Shown here: piece by piece, positions 1 through 5,805 of the stretch | Numbering within the stretch: position 1 is the stretch's first letter | Layout of the letters: each line of letters starts with the position of its first letter | From: Chloroflexota bacterium | Lineage (GTDB): Bacteria; Chloroflexota; Dehalococcoidia; UBA2247; RBG-13-53-26 | Direction of reading: 5' to 3' | Length of the DNA: 5,805 nucleotides | NCBI GenBank assembly: GCA_003650185.1 | Contig: QMOF01000148.1 | Coordinates: 1 to 5,805 of the forward strand | Notes under the pieces: generated by a model | Told to the model about the DNA's origin: nothing | Databases searched by the model: none | Seen by the model: the letters and a program-made list of their open reading frames with translations, nothing else | Program-made: the position numbers and the translations under genes

Positions 1-765
1 CTATACTACGGCCCGTATTGCATAGAGGCGCATGGCATTCTCAGTGGTCGCCTGGGCCACCGTTTCCGGCGACAGCCCCTTCAGCTCTGCTGTCGCCCGC
101 CAGACGCGGCTGACATCCGCTGGCTCGGCCTGGTGGCCCCTGTAGGACACCGGGGAGTCGGTCTCCAGCAGCAGCTTCTCCAGGGGCGCTTCCTTCACCG
201 CCCGGCGGTGCTCCGCATGGTACTCCACCGCCAGGGTGGCCGACACGAAATAGCCCCGGCCCAGGATGTCCTTCAGCACGTTCGTCGGGCCGGTGTACCA
301 GTGAAAGACTGCCTGGTCCACCCCCGCGTCGCTCACCAGATCAAAGCAGTCTCTCCATGCGTACCTGGAGTGGACTATGACCGGTTTGCTGTGCCGCCTA
401 GCCACGGTCAGCACGCCGGCAAACACCTGCTTCTGCAAGTCCTTCCCCGACGCAGCCACCACCCGTTTGTGGTAGTCCAGCCCCACCTCCCCTACGCCCA
501 CAGCCATCGACACGTTGTCCTCGATAAACTGAAGCTCCCGCTCTACGGATGAGGCATTCCTGTCCAGGTTGCCCGGGTGCAGTCCCAGCGCCGGATAGAC
601 CATGTCCGGATGTTTGGCCGCTATCTCTAGCACCATCTCGTTCGACTGGTACCCTGAGCCCACCGCTATGATGGCCACCACCCCTGCCTGCCTCGCCCTC
701 TGGAGAGCCATATCCACGTCCTCCATCTCCTCCAGATGGGCATGTGAGTCGACCAGCCGGTACAT
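1..765 (-). CDS. tatD: TatD-family metal-dependent hydrolase / DNase
   Basis: A complete 254-residue TIM-barrel amidohydrolase-type protein, normal length for TatD. Metal-site residues are all present: HxH in DSHAHL (H8, H10), GEVGLDYH (E93), VHSR (H132), FHWYTG (H155) and LETDSP (D203). GLHPGN at 61-66 is the usual second barrel strand. TatD proteins are cytoplasmic divalent-metal-dependent nucleases or hydrolases, linked to DNA repair and 3'-5' DNA processing in some bacteria. The HWYTGP and AVEYHAEHRR segments resemble archaeal-type TatD homologues more than the E. coli protein (recalled from the family, not aligned). The ATG at 765 has GGAGAGG 7 bases upstream, and the stop TAG occupies the first three bases of the window. 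A 136-bp gap with its own -10 box separates it from the redox operon, so it is probably a separate transcription unit with no functional link. Confidence 0.94.
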   Translation of the reverse strand: MYRLVDSHAHLEEMEDVDMALQRARQAGVVAIIAVGSGYQSNEMVLEIAAKHPDMVYPALGLHPGNLDRNASSVERELQFIEDNVSMAVGVGEVGLDYHKRVVAASGKDLQKQVFAGVLTVARRHSKPVIVHSRYAWRDCFDLVSDAGVDQAVFHWYTGPTNVLKDILGRGYFVSATLAVEYHAEHRRAVKEAPLEKLLLETDSPVSYRGHQAEPADVSRVWRATAELKGLSPETVAQATTENAMRLYAIRAVV

Positions 766-772
766 TCGATTG

Positions 773-779
773 CCTCTCC
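773..779 (-). promoter_or_regulatory. Ribosome binding site of tatD
   Basis: GGAGAGG on the minus strand, separated by 7 bases (CAATCGA) from the ATG at 765. It supports this start codon, and it shares six bases with the 12-bp palindrome. Confidence 0.7.
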
Positions 780-785
780 GGAGAG
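774..785. repeat. 12-bp perfect palindrome over predicted tatD start site and ribosome site
   Basis: CTCTCCGGAGAG is identical on both strands. It begins one base downstream of the TATAAT box and overlaps the GGAGAGG ribosome site and the predicted transcription start. It could be an operator for a dimeric repressor, but no regulator gene is in view. It has no loop, so it cannot form a full RNA hairpin. Confidence 0.4.
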
Positions 786-786
786 T

Positions 787-792
787 ATTATA
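787..792 (-). promoter_or_regulatory. -10 hexamer of a predicted tatD promoter
   Basis: The minus strand reads TATAAT exactly, an AT-rich island in a GC-rich window. It lies 21 bases from the tatD ATG. Initiation 6-8 bases downstream (about 778-781) would give a leader of roughly 13-16 bases that still contains the GGAGAGG ribosome site. No convincing -35 box is seen at 16-18 bp spacing (TATCCT at 17 bp is weak), and there is no extended -10 TGn. The assignment to housekeeping sigma is inferred. Confidence 0.55.
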
Positions 793-882
793 ACTACCGC
801 AGCCTGGCGAGGATAGGTCTACCCGCGAATGCGCTCAGCGGAAGGAATGCTGGTCGGAGTCGTCAAGGCGGGTCTCTCCGGT

Positions 883-900
883 GTCGGCGCGGGCGCCGAC
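883..900 (-). terminator. GC-rich inverted repeat at the 3' end of the redox operon
   Basis: Two perfect 8-base arms (GTCGGCGC and GCGCCGAC) flank a 2-base centre. As RNA this would fold as a 7-bp stem with a 4-base loop. It begins one base after the TAG stop (904-902) of the flxA-like gene. No U tract follows on the minus strand, so it is not a classic intrinsic terminator. It may be an atypical terminator or a 3'-end stabilising hairpin. Confidence 0.4.
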
Positions 901-901
901 C

Positions 902-1735
902 CTAGAACTGCTCGATGAGCTGGGAAATCTGCTCCATGGTGAAGACCGGACCATCCCGGCAGATGTACTTCTCGCCAACGTTGCACCGCGCGCACTTACC
1001 CAGCCCACACTTCATCTTGCCTTCAAGTGTGGTCACTATCTGACTGTCGGCGAAACCCAGCTTCTTCAGCTCTATCAAGGTGAAGTGGATCATTATGGGC
1101 GGTCCGCAGATTACGGCGATAGCATTCTCGGGCGAGAAACCCAGTTCCGCTACCACCCGCGGTATCAGCGCCACCCGGCCGGTCCAGCTCTCGTCACCAG
1201 CGTCTACTGTCAACTCCAGCTTCGTCCTTGGCGCCGCCGCCCAACTGTCAAACTCGGGAGCAAACACCAGGTCGCTCGGCGTCCGTGCCCCGTTCAAGAT
1301 GGTCAGTTCCCCGTAGTCCTCCCTGTGGTCCAGGATGCTGGTGATCACTGGCCGCAGCGGCGCAAATCCGATGCCGCCGCCGATGATGAAGAGGTCCTTC
1401 CCCTTGAACTCGTCCAGTGGAAAGTGGTTCCCAAACGGCCCTCTCACCCCCACGATCGCCCCGGGCTCCAGGTCATGCAGTGACCCGGTTACCGTCCCCA
1501 CGCGCCTCACCGCCACCTCCAGCGGCCCCTTGCGGTACCCTACCGAAGTCAAACCGAACGGCGACTCACCAGTCCCGAACGCCGAGACGAACACAAACTG
1601 CCCCGGCTGGTAGTCAAAGCTCTCCCTCACCTCCGGGTCGTTCAACTCGATGCGGAACAGCTTCACGTCTGGCGTCAGGTCTACTACCTCGTCCAGCGTA
1701 GCCAGATAGGGCAGCAGCGGATTGTCACGCTTCAC
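902..1735 (-). CDS. flxA: FlxA/AsrB/PyrK-type FAD- and NAD(P)H-binding reductase with [2Fe-2S] site
   Basis: A 277-residue protein of the ferredoxin-NADP reductase superfamily, dihydroorotate dehydrogenase electron-transfer-subunit branch. Visible in order: PGQF (44-47) and SPFGLTS (58-64) of the FAD-binding barrel, GPFGNHFP (99-106), the nucleotide-binding IGGGIGFAPLRPV (118-130), ICGPPIM (209-215), and a C-terminal [2Fe-2S] site, CGLGKCARC plus C259 (C243, C248, C251, C259). It should oxidise NADH or NADPH and feed electrons singly into the neighbouring Fe-S subunits, or work in reverse. The GTG start at 1735 is supported by GGAG 6 bases upstream and lies 11 bp inside the previous gene. It is the last gene of the overlapping set. 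NfnA is the same fold and architecture, which matters because a GltD module (NfnB-like) sits in the first gene. PyrK is an alternative name for this fold but no pyrimidine gene is nearby. Confidence 0.93.
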   Translation of the reverse strand: MKRDNPLLPYLATLDEVVDLTPDVKLFRIELNDPEVRESFDYQPGQFVFVSAFGTGESPFGLTSVGYRKGPLEVAVRRVGTVTGSLHDLEPGAIVGVRGPFGNHFPLDEFKGKDLFIIGGGIGFAPLRPVITSILDHREDYGELTILNGARTPSDLVFAPEFDSWAAAPRTKLELTVDAGDESWTGRVALIPRVVAELGFSPENAIAVICGPPIMIHFTLIELKKLGFADSQIVTTLEGKMKCGLGKCARCNVGEKYICRDGPVFTMEQISQLIEQF

Positions 1736-2723
1736 TTTTCACTCCAAGCCCCTGCACGTCTTGTATCACCTCGCGAATGTCTATGTTCACCGGGCACGAT
1801 CGTACGCATCTGCCGCACCCAACACAGTGCGTCACGCCGAACTTCTCCACGAAGTACAGCAGCTTGTGGGCAAACCTCTGCCTCAGCCGGGGCCCTTTGG
1901 CAGCACGCGGATCATACCCGCCCGCGATTTTGGTGAAACCCGGCGACTGGCAACTCTCCCAACTCCTCACACGCTCAACCCTGCCACCGCTCCTCAGGTC
2001 CCGCACATCGAAGCAGTAGCAGGTGGGACACACGTACGAGCAAACATTGCAGTGCAGGCACCTGTCAGCCAGGCGATCCCAGTAGGGGCTGTCGAAGACT
2101 TGGTGCATCTTCTCAGCGATGCCTTCACTGGGCACAGACGCCACCGACGGCGCCGCTGGCGGAGATACCTCCTTGCTGCTCAGCAGACCCTCCGGCAGTA
2201 ATGCCTTCCCCTTCTCAGTCACCACCTGAACGATGAACCCCTCTTCTACCTCCGTCAGCATGATATCCACATTGGATGCATCGTCCGGAGTCGTGCCCAT
2301 GCTGGTGCAAAAGCACTCCGGACACGCAGAGACGCAGGAGAGGCCCACCAGCGTGGTCTTCTCCCGGTGCTGTCGGTAGAGCGCATCGGCCGGTTCCTCA
2401 AGGTAGGGCAGGTCCAGTACGGCGATCCCTTTCGCGTCGCACGGGCGAATCCCAAAGATCACCGTCTCCTGCTCCACCTCTGCTGGTACCAACTCCACCC
2501 GCCCATCGCTCCTGTCCACGTAGAACAGCACCTCGGACTTGGGGAAGAAGAACTCCTTCGGAGACAGGTCCGTATTGCCGGGGTCAAAAACGATGTCCTC
2601 CACCCGCTCAACCTTCTGGAAGAGGGTCAGGTCCTCGATCTTGACAGGTGCCACCAGATCACGGCTCTGGCTCACCTTCTCCAGCCAGGAGAGCAGGTCC
2701 GCCCTGGATATGTAATCACTCAT
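1725..2723 (-). CDS. FlxB/AsrA/HydB-like 4Fe-4S dicluster subunit
   Basis: A 332-residue protein of the family that includes anaerobic sulfite reductase subunit A, sulfhydrogenase beta subunit and FlxB. The N-terminal half contains GIRPCDAKG (C95) and a cysteine cluster GLSCVSACPECFC (C130, C134, C137, C139). After a variable Pro/Ala/Ser-rich linker (about 182-200) come two [4Fe-4S] signatures: C222/225/228/232, followed by PTCYC (C235, C237), and C300/303/306/310 followed by proline. C258 lies between them. The ATG at 2723 overlaps the previous stop as ATGA and has a strong GGAGGTG site 5 bases upstream. The 3' end overlaps the flxA-like start by 11 bp. In AsrAB and Flx systems this type of subunit takes electrons from the FAD/NAD(P)H-binding partner encoded next to it, which fits the order here. 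The absence of sulfite reductase AsrC or a nickel hydrogenase subunit argues against Asr or sulfhydrogenase function. Confidence 0.9.
   Translation of the reverse strand: MSDYISRADLLSWLEKVSQSRDLVAPVKIEDLTLFQKVERVEDIVFDPGNTDLSPKEFFFPKSEVLFYVDRSDGRVELVPAEVEQETVIFGIRPCDAKGIAVLDLPYLEEPADALYRQHREKTTLVGLSCVSACPECFCTSMGTTPDDASNVDIMLTEVEEGFIVQVVTEKGKALLPEGLLSSKEVSPPAAPSVASVPSEGIAEKMHQVFDSPYWDRLADRCLHCNVCSYVCPTCYCFDVRDLRSGGRVERVRSWESCQSPGFTKIAGGYDPRAAKGPRLRQRFAHKLLYFVEKFGVTHCVGCGRCVRSCPVNIDIREVIQDVQGLGVKSEA
1742..1745 (-). promoter_or_regulatory. Ribosome binding site that fixes the GTG start of the flxA-like gene
   Basis: GGAG on the minus strand, 6 bases (TGAAAA) before GTG 1735, lying within the end of the upstream dicluster gene. 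It decides the non-ATG start and implies reinitiation across the 11-bp overlap. Confidence 0.65.
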
Positions 2724-3577
2724 TCGCCCACCTCCAGCTTCTCATCCTTGCGGAAGGTGGCAAAAGGCGCCGGCGTTTCCGCATCCACACCCGCCCGATA
2801 GCCGAACAGCTCCAGCGTCTCCTTCTCCAGTTTCCGGTTGAGCAGACTTAGCGGTATGTTCATGGGGCATACCCGCTCACACTGGTTGCAGCCGATGCAC
2901 CGGCCCGCCAGGTGGAACGCCCGCATGGTGTTCCATATCCAGCTCTCGCTGGGTGCTATTCTGATCCCAACCCACAGCGGGTCCAGCCGCTCCGCAAAGC
3001 ACTCGCTGCAATAACACCCGGGGCAGGCCTGGCGGCAGGCGTAGCACCGTATGCAGCGGCTGAACTGCTCCTCCCAGAAAGCCCTCCTCTCCTCGATCGA
3101 CAAGGCTTCCATCCTGGCCACGTCAGGGTACTCCACAGCGGCTTCCTCGTCGCCTGGCTCCCCCACCAGGAAGTCATACACCACCGGCGTGTGCTCCCGG
3201 CAAAGCTCGCACGCCTGCCTCAGCTTCTCACTCACCCTGCCCCACTTGGTCTCCACCATCCCCGGACACACCACTCCTATAATCAATACCTTGTCCCGCT
3301 CTACCTGGTGCTCATTGATGAGCAGGTTTACGGCACGCACATCGCACGGCTTGGCCACGATAGCTGTGGCCTTGCCCTTTCGGTTGAGGAGGTACTTGGC
3401 CAGATTATGGGCGCACGTCTGGTCGAAGATCAGCTTGCCGGCCTCCTCCGCCTGGTACACGAACAGAGGCCGAGCGTTCACCCCGTCCGTGGCCCGCTCA
3501 TAGCCGATGACACACTCGACGGTCCCGCTTTCCAGCAGTTCCCTGGCCTTGGCCACAATTTGCTCGGTGGCGTTCAC
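2720..3577 (-). CDS. FlxC-like multi-cluster ferredoxin subunit with FrhB-like N-terminal region
   Basis: A 285-residue soluble electron-transfer protein. The N-terminal half carries KPCDVRA (C78) and GVVCPG (C104), motifs shared with FrhB-type and AsrA/Flx-type subunits, plus C123 and C126. The C-terminal half has two [4Fe-4S] signatures: C175/178/181/185, followed at once by PGCYC with extra cysteines at 188 and 190 and another at 193, and C227/230/233/237 followed by proline. It starts with GTG inside a GTGA overlap with the mvhD-like gene; no other plausible start is near, and AGAGG lies 7 bases upstream. It ends in an ATGA overlap with the next gene. It most likely passes electrons between the FAD/NAD reductase and MvhD. 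It resembles the adjacent 332-residue subunit and probably arose by duplication. Which of the two corresponds to FlxB and which to FlxC of Desulfovibrio cannot be settled from the sequence alone. Confidence 0.88.
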   Translation of the reverse strand: MNATEQIVAKARELLESGTVECVIGYERATDGVNARPLFVYQAEEAGKLIFDQTCAHNLAKYLLNRKGKATAIVAKPCDVRAVNLLINEHQVERDKVLIIGVVCPGMVETKWGRVSEKLRQACELCREHTPVVYDFLVGEPGDEEAAVEYPDVARMEALSIEERRAFWEEQFSRCIRCYACRQACPGCYCSECFAERLDPLWVGIRIAPSESWIWNTMRAFHLAGRCIGCNQCERVCPMNIPLSLLNRKLEKETLELFGYRAGVDAETPAPFATFRKDEKLEVGE

Positions 3578-4002
3578 GACGACACCTCTACCTCGGCACC
3601 CTTCCTCGGCTCCAGCTTGCGGAGCTGCTCGGTGAACGAGGATACCACCTGGGAGAACCTTCTCCCCTCAGAGGCAGAGACCCACTCCACCCTTAGCCGC
3701 TCTCTCTCTATTCCAAGATATTCCAGAAACGGCCGCAGCACAGCCAACCGCCGCCGCGCGTGATAGTTCCCCTCAGAGTAGTGACAATCGCCAGGATGAC
3801 ACCCCGCCACCAGCACACCATCCGCCCCCATCTGAAAGCTCTTCACTATCAGCAAGGGGTCCACCCTGCCTGAACACGGCACCCGGATTATGCGTATGTT
3901 GGGCGGATACGTAATACGGCTGGTCCCGGCCACGTCCGCACCTGCATAGCTGCACCAGTTGCACAGAAAACCCACTATCCTCGGCTCGTGACCTACTGCC
4001 AT
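3574..4002 (-). CDS. mvhD: MvhD/FlxD-type [2Fe-2S] electron-transfer subunit
   Basis: A 142-residue protein, the usual length for the MvhD family (hydrogenase iron-sulfur subunit D), which relays electrons from a donor module to HdrA. All five family cysteines are present: C14 and C17 (FLCNWCSYAGAD), C43 (VPCSGRVDP), C68 and C73 (GCHPGDCHY); these bind one [2Fe-2S] cluster in characterised relatives. The ATG at 4002 was chosen because a GAGGTG ribosome site sits 8 bases upstream and the family motif begins a few residues later. The frame is open back to an ATG at 4203, but that extension has no family similarity and lies over the HdrA ferredoxin domain. It overlaps the hdrA-like gene by 10 bp and the next gene by 4 bp (GTGA). 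No hydrogenase large or small subunit accompanies it, so the FlxA-like protein is the likely electron donor, by analogy with Flx-Hdr complexes. Confidence 0.95.
   Translation of the reverse strand: MAVGHEPRIVGFLCNWCSYAGADVAGTSRITYPPNIRIIRVPCSGRVDPLLIVKSFQMGADGVLVAGCHPGDCHYSEGNYHARRRLAVLRPFLEYLGIERERLRVEWVSASEGRRFSQVVSSFTEQLRKLEPRKGAEVEVSS
3585..3589 (-). promoter_or_regulatory. Ribosome binding site supporting the GTG start of the FlxC-like gene
   Basis: AGAGG on the minus strand, 7 bases before GTG 3577, within the last codons of the mvhD-like gene. A second GAGG copy lies just upstream (3594-3591). Together with the GTGA stop-start overlap it supports the non-ATG start. Confidence 0.6.
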
Positions 4003-5805
4003 AGCGACACCACCTCGGCCAGCAACTGCTGCTGCGTGAACCCACGCAGGTTCGCCGCTCCAAAGCGGCAGGCCGCAACGCACAGGCCGCAACCCTTGCA
4101 CACGCTCTCGTTCACCACCGACACCGTCCGACCATCCCTGAGCACCTGCGACTCTATTGCCCCAAAGGGACATACGCTCTGGCACAGAAGGCAGCCGCTG
4201 CACTTCATGGCATCGATGGTGGATACCATCGGATCGGTGGTCAGGTACTCCTGGCTGAACAGCGCGACCGTCTTGGCAGCGGCGGCGCTACCATGAGCCA
4301 CCGACTCCGGAATATCGCGCGGCCCGACGCAGCAACCTGCCAGGAATATGCCATCGGTCTGGGTCTCCACGGGGCGCAGCTTCGGGTGGGCCTCTATGAA
4401 GAAATTGTTGGTGTCGTAGCTTATCTTCAGGGTCTGGGCCAGGTCTGCCGCACCATCGCTGGCCTCGGCACCCGTGGCCAGCACCACCAGGTCGGCCGGT
4501 ATCTCCACCGGTCGCCCGATCAGCGAGTCCTCCCCACAGACAACAAGCTTCTTGCCGTTTCGGAAGATATGCGAGACACGCCCCCTCAGGTATATGGTCC
4601 CGTACTCCTGTTGCGCCCGGCGGGCGAACTCGTCGAAGTCTTTCCCGGCGGCCCGTATGTCTATGTAGAAGATGTAGCACTGGACCTCGGGGTCGTGCTC
4701 CTTGAGCATGATGGCCTGCTTCGCCATGTACATGCAGCAGAACTTGCTGCAGTAGCTGCGCCCCTTCTGCTCGTCCCTGGAGCCCACACAGCTTATGAAC
4801 ACCACGGTTTTCGGATGCGATCCGTCCGAGGGGCGTACCACCTCACCACCGGTAGGGCCGGACGCGCTGAGCAGCCTCTCCAGTTGCAGGCCGGTGATCA
4901 CGTCAGCATATTTGCCACCCCCATACTCCCCATATACGGTGTGGTCAAAGGTCTTATAGCCGGTGGCCACAACGATGGCCCCCACGGGGATGTCCAGCAC
5001 CTCGTCCTTCATGTCATGGTCTATGGCGCCGGCCTGGCAGGCCCGTACACATTCTCGGCACTCAGAGCAAACACCACAGGACAGACACCGCCTGGCCTCC
5101 TCCTGGGCCTGGGCTAGGCTGAAGCCCAACTCCACCTCATCGAAGCTGCTGACGCGCTGCTCGGCCGGGAGCTCGGGCATTCTCGCCCTCGCCCGCTGCG
5201 GGTGCTCCTGCTTCAGCCTAGCTATCTCGCCCTCCTCCGGCTTGGCCAACTCTGCCTTCTCATCAACCTCGGCGGCCAGGGCCTCTCCCTTGAGATAGCG
5301 GTCTATAGACCTAGCTGCCTTCCTCCCAGCCGCCATGGCGTCAATGACCATCAAGGGGCCAGTGACCACGTCCCCGCTGGCGAAGATACCCTCCACATTG
5401 GTGGCCAGCGTCGCCCGGTCCACTTGCAGTGTACCCCTGCCAGAGACCTCCAGGTCCAGCTCCTCGACGAATTCCAGCTCAGGGGCCTGGCCCAGGGCCG
5501 GGATAATGGTGTCAGCGTCAAGGGTGAACTCCGACCCCTCCACGGGCACCGGCCTGGCCCTGCCGCTGGCGTCGGGCTCGCCGAGGGCCATCCTGGTGCA
5601 CTCTATCTTGCTGACCTTGCCCCCTTCACTGATGACCCTGGTCGGCGCAGCCAGGAACATGATCTCGACACCCTCTTCTTCAGCAGCCTTCACCTCTTCG
5701 GCACTGGCTGGCATCTCCTGCCGGCTCCGGCGGTAGACGATCCTCACAGAGCTGCCCAGTCGGCGGGCGACTCTGGCAGCATCGATGGCAGTATTGCCTC
5801 CGCCA
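3993..5805 (-). CDS. hdrA: GltD-HdrA fusion: HdrA-like FAD/Fe-S oxidoreductase (5' end outside window)
   Basis: Partial gene: the frame stays open to the right edge (first full codon 5804-5802) and ends at TAG 3995-3993, giving 603 visible residues. The GTG at 5747 is internal, because the residues before it continue a conserved fold. Residues 1-8 (GGGNTAID) and 24-32 (YRRSRQEMP) form the dinucleotide site of glutamate synthase small subunit/NfnB-type proteins; the paired arginines suggest NADPH. GIFASGD at 139-145 is the GltD FAD motif. A six-cysteine stretch follows (240, 243, 246, 249, 252, 256). Next come HdrA signatures: LLSASGPTGG (311-320), CVGSRD (339-344), CSKFCCMY (352-359), GIFLAG (485-490), PRDIPESV (495-502). 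Two C-terminal [4Fe-4S] sites use Cys 535/538/541/545 and 569/572/575/579; the second lacks the usual proline after its last cysteine. HdrA carries the bifurcating FAD in heterodisulfide reductase complexes; the cytosolic role here is inferred. The stop overlaps the next gene by 10 bp. QmoB-like or DsrL-like roles are alternatives. Confidence 0.93.
   Translation of the reverse strand, partial: GGGNTAIDAARVARRLGSSVRIVYRRSRQEMPASAEEVKAAEEEGVEIMFLAAPTRVISEGGKVSKIECTRMALGEPDASGRARPVPVEGSEFTLDADTIIPALGQAPELEFVEELDLEVSGRGTLQVDRATLATNVEGIFASGDVVTGPLMVIDAMAAGRKAARSIDRYLKGEALAAEVDEKAELAKPEEGEIARLKQEHPQRARARMPELPAEQRVSSFDEVELGFSLAQAQEEARRCLSCGVCSECRECVRACQAGAIDHDMKDEVLDIPVGAIVVATGYKTFDHTVYGEYGGGKYADVITGLQLERLLSASGPTGGEVVRPSDGSHPKTVVFISCVGSRDEQKGRSYCSKFCCMYMAKQAIMLKEHDPEVQCYIFYIDIRAAGKDFDEFARRAQQEYGTIYLRGRVSHIFRNGKKLVVCGEDSLIGRPVEIPADLVVLATGAEASDGAADLAQTLKISYDTNNFFIEAHPKLRPVETQTDGIFLAGCCVGPRDIPESVAHGSAAAAKTVALFSQEYLTTDPMVSTIDAMKCSGCLLCQSVCPFGAIESQVLRDGRTVSVVNESVCKGCGLCVAACRFGAANLRGFTQQQLLAEVVSLWQ
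4011..4016 (-). promoter_or_regulatory. Ribosome binding site that fixes the ATG start of the mvhD-like gene
   Basis: GAGGTG on the minus strand, 8 bases before ATG 4002 and inside the 3' end of the hdrA-like gene. It favours the 142-residue product over a longer frame opening at 4203. Confidence 0.65.

Noticed and set aside
766..901. Possible small gene, tRNA or small RNA in the gap before tatD.
   Set aside because: No cloverleaf, no short frame with start and ribosome site; only the inverted repeat and the promoter-like elements were found.
881..1483. Plus-strand open frame (200 codons) opposite the flxA-like gene.
   Set aside because: No motif in the translation; the minus strand encodes the complete FAD/NAD/[2Fe-2S] signature set.
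2912..3763. Long open frame on the plus strand (283 codons) opposite the FlxC-like and mvhD-like genes.
   Set aside because: The translation shows no family motifs, while the opposite strand holds clear Fe-S proteins; long antisense frames are common in GC-rich coding DNA.
4003..4203. N-terminal extension of the mvhD-like protein from an ATG at 4203.
   Set aside because: The extra 67 residues lack MvhD similarity and lie over the HdrA ferredoxin domain in another frame; ATG 4002 has a good ribosome site and gives the family length.
4293..5117. Plus-strand open frame (274 codons) opposite the hdrA-like gene.
   Set aside because: It is antisense to a strongly conserved HdrA region and its translation has no recognisable domain.
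3993..5747. GTG at 5747 as the true start of the hdrA-like gene.
   Set aside because: The 19 codons before it continue a conserved nucleotide-binding motif (GGGNTAID...) to the window edge, so the gene begins outside the window.
1..5805. CRISPR arrays, insertion sequences or other mobile elements.
   Set aside because: No regularly spaced repeats, transposase motifs or terminal inverted repeats were seen; the window is almost entirely coding.

Overview
The window is a compact minus-strand block from an anaerobic, GC-rich prokaryote. Six protein genes are visible, five of them redox subunits packed with iron-sulfur and flavin motifs. Shine-Dalgarno sites precede every visible start codon, and a TATAAT-type -10 box precedes the last gene, so the host is probably bacterial. 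The gene content (HdrA, MvhD and Flx-like proteins plus an archaeal-flavoured TatD) would fit an anaerobic lineage such as Chloroflexota/Dehalococcoidia or a sulfate-reducer-like bacterium. That placement is inference; the sequence does not fix the taxon.

Layout in transcription order (right to left): (1) 5805-3993, the C-terminal 603 residues of a large GltD-HdrA fusion flavoprotein, cut by the window edge; (2) 4002-3574, an MvhD/FlxD [2Fe-2S] subunit; (3) 3577-2720 and (4) 2723-1725, two related multi-cluster ferredoxin-like subunits resembling FlxC/FlxB and AsrA; (5) 1735-902, a FlxA/AsrB/PyrK-type FAD-NAD(P)H reductase with a C-terminal [2Fe-2S] site. Each junction in this set overlaps (10, 4, 4 and 11 bp), which indicates one translationally coupled operon. 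After a 136-bp gap, (6) a complete TatD-type metal-dependent hydrolase occupies 765-1. The gap holds a GC-rich inverted repeat just after the operon stop, plus a perfect -10 hexamer and a 12-bp palindrome in front of tatD.

Proposed working: the FlxA-like protein oxidises NAD(P)H (or runs in reverse). Electrons pass through the two ferredoxin-like subunits and MvhD to the HdrA flavin, where bifurcation may occur. The GltD part of the HdrA fusion adds a second likely pyridine-nucleotide site, so the assembly combines elements of Flx-Hdr and of Nfn transhydrogenase. No HdrB, HdrC or hydrogenase subunit is present here, so the terminal acceptor is unknown and may be encoded beyond the right edge.
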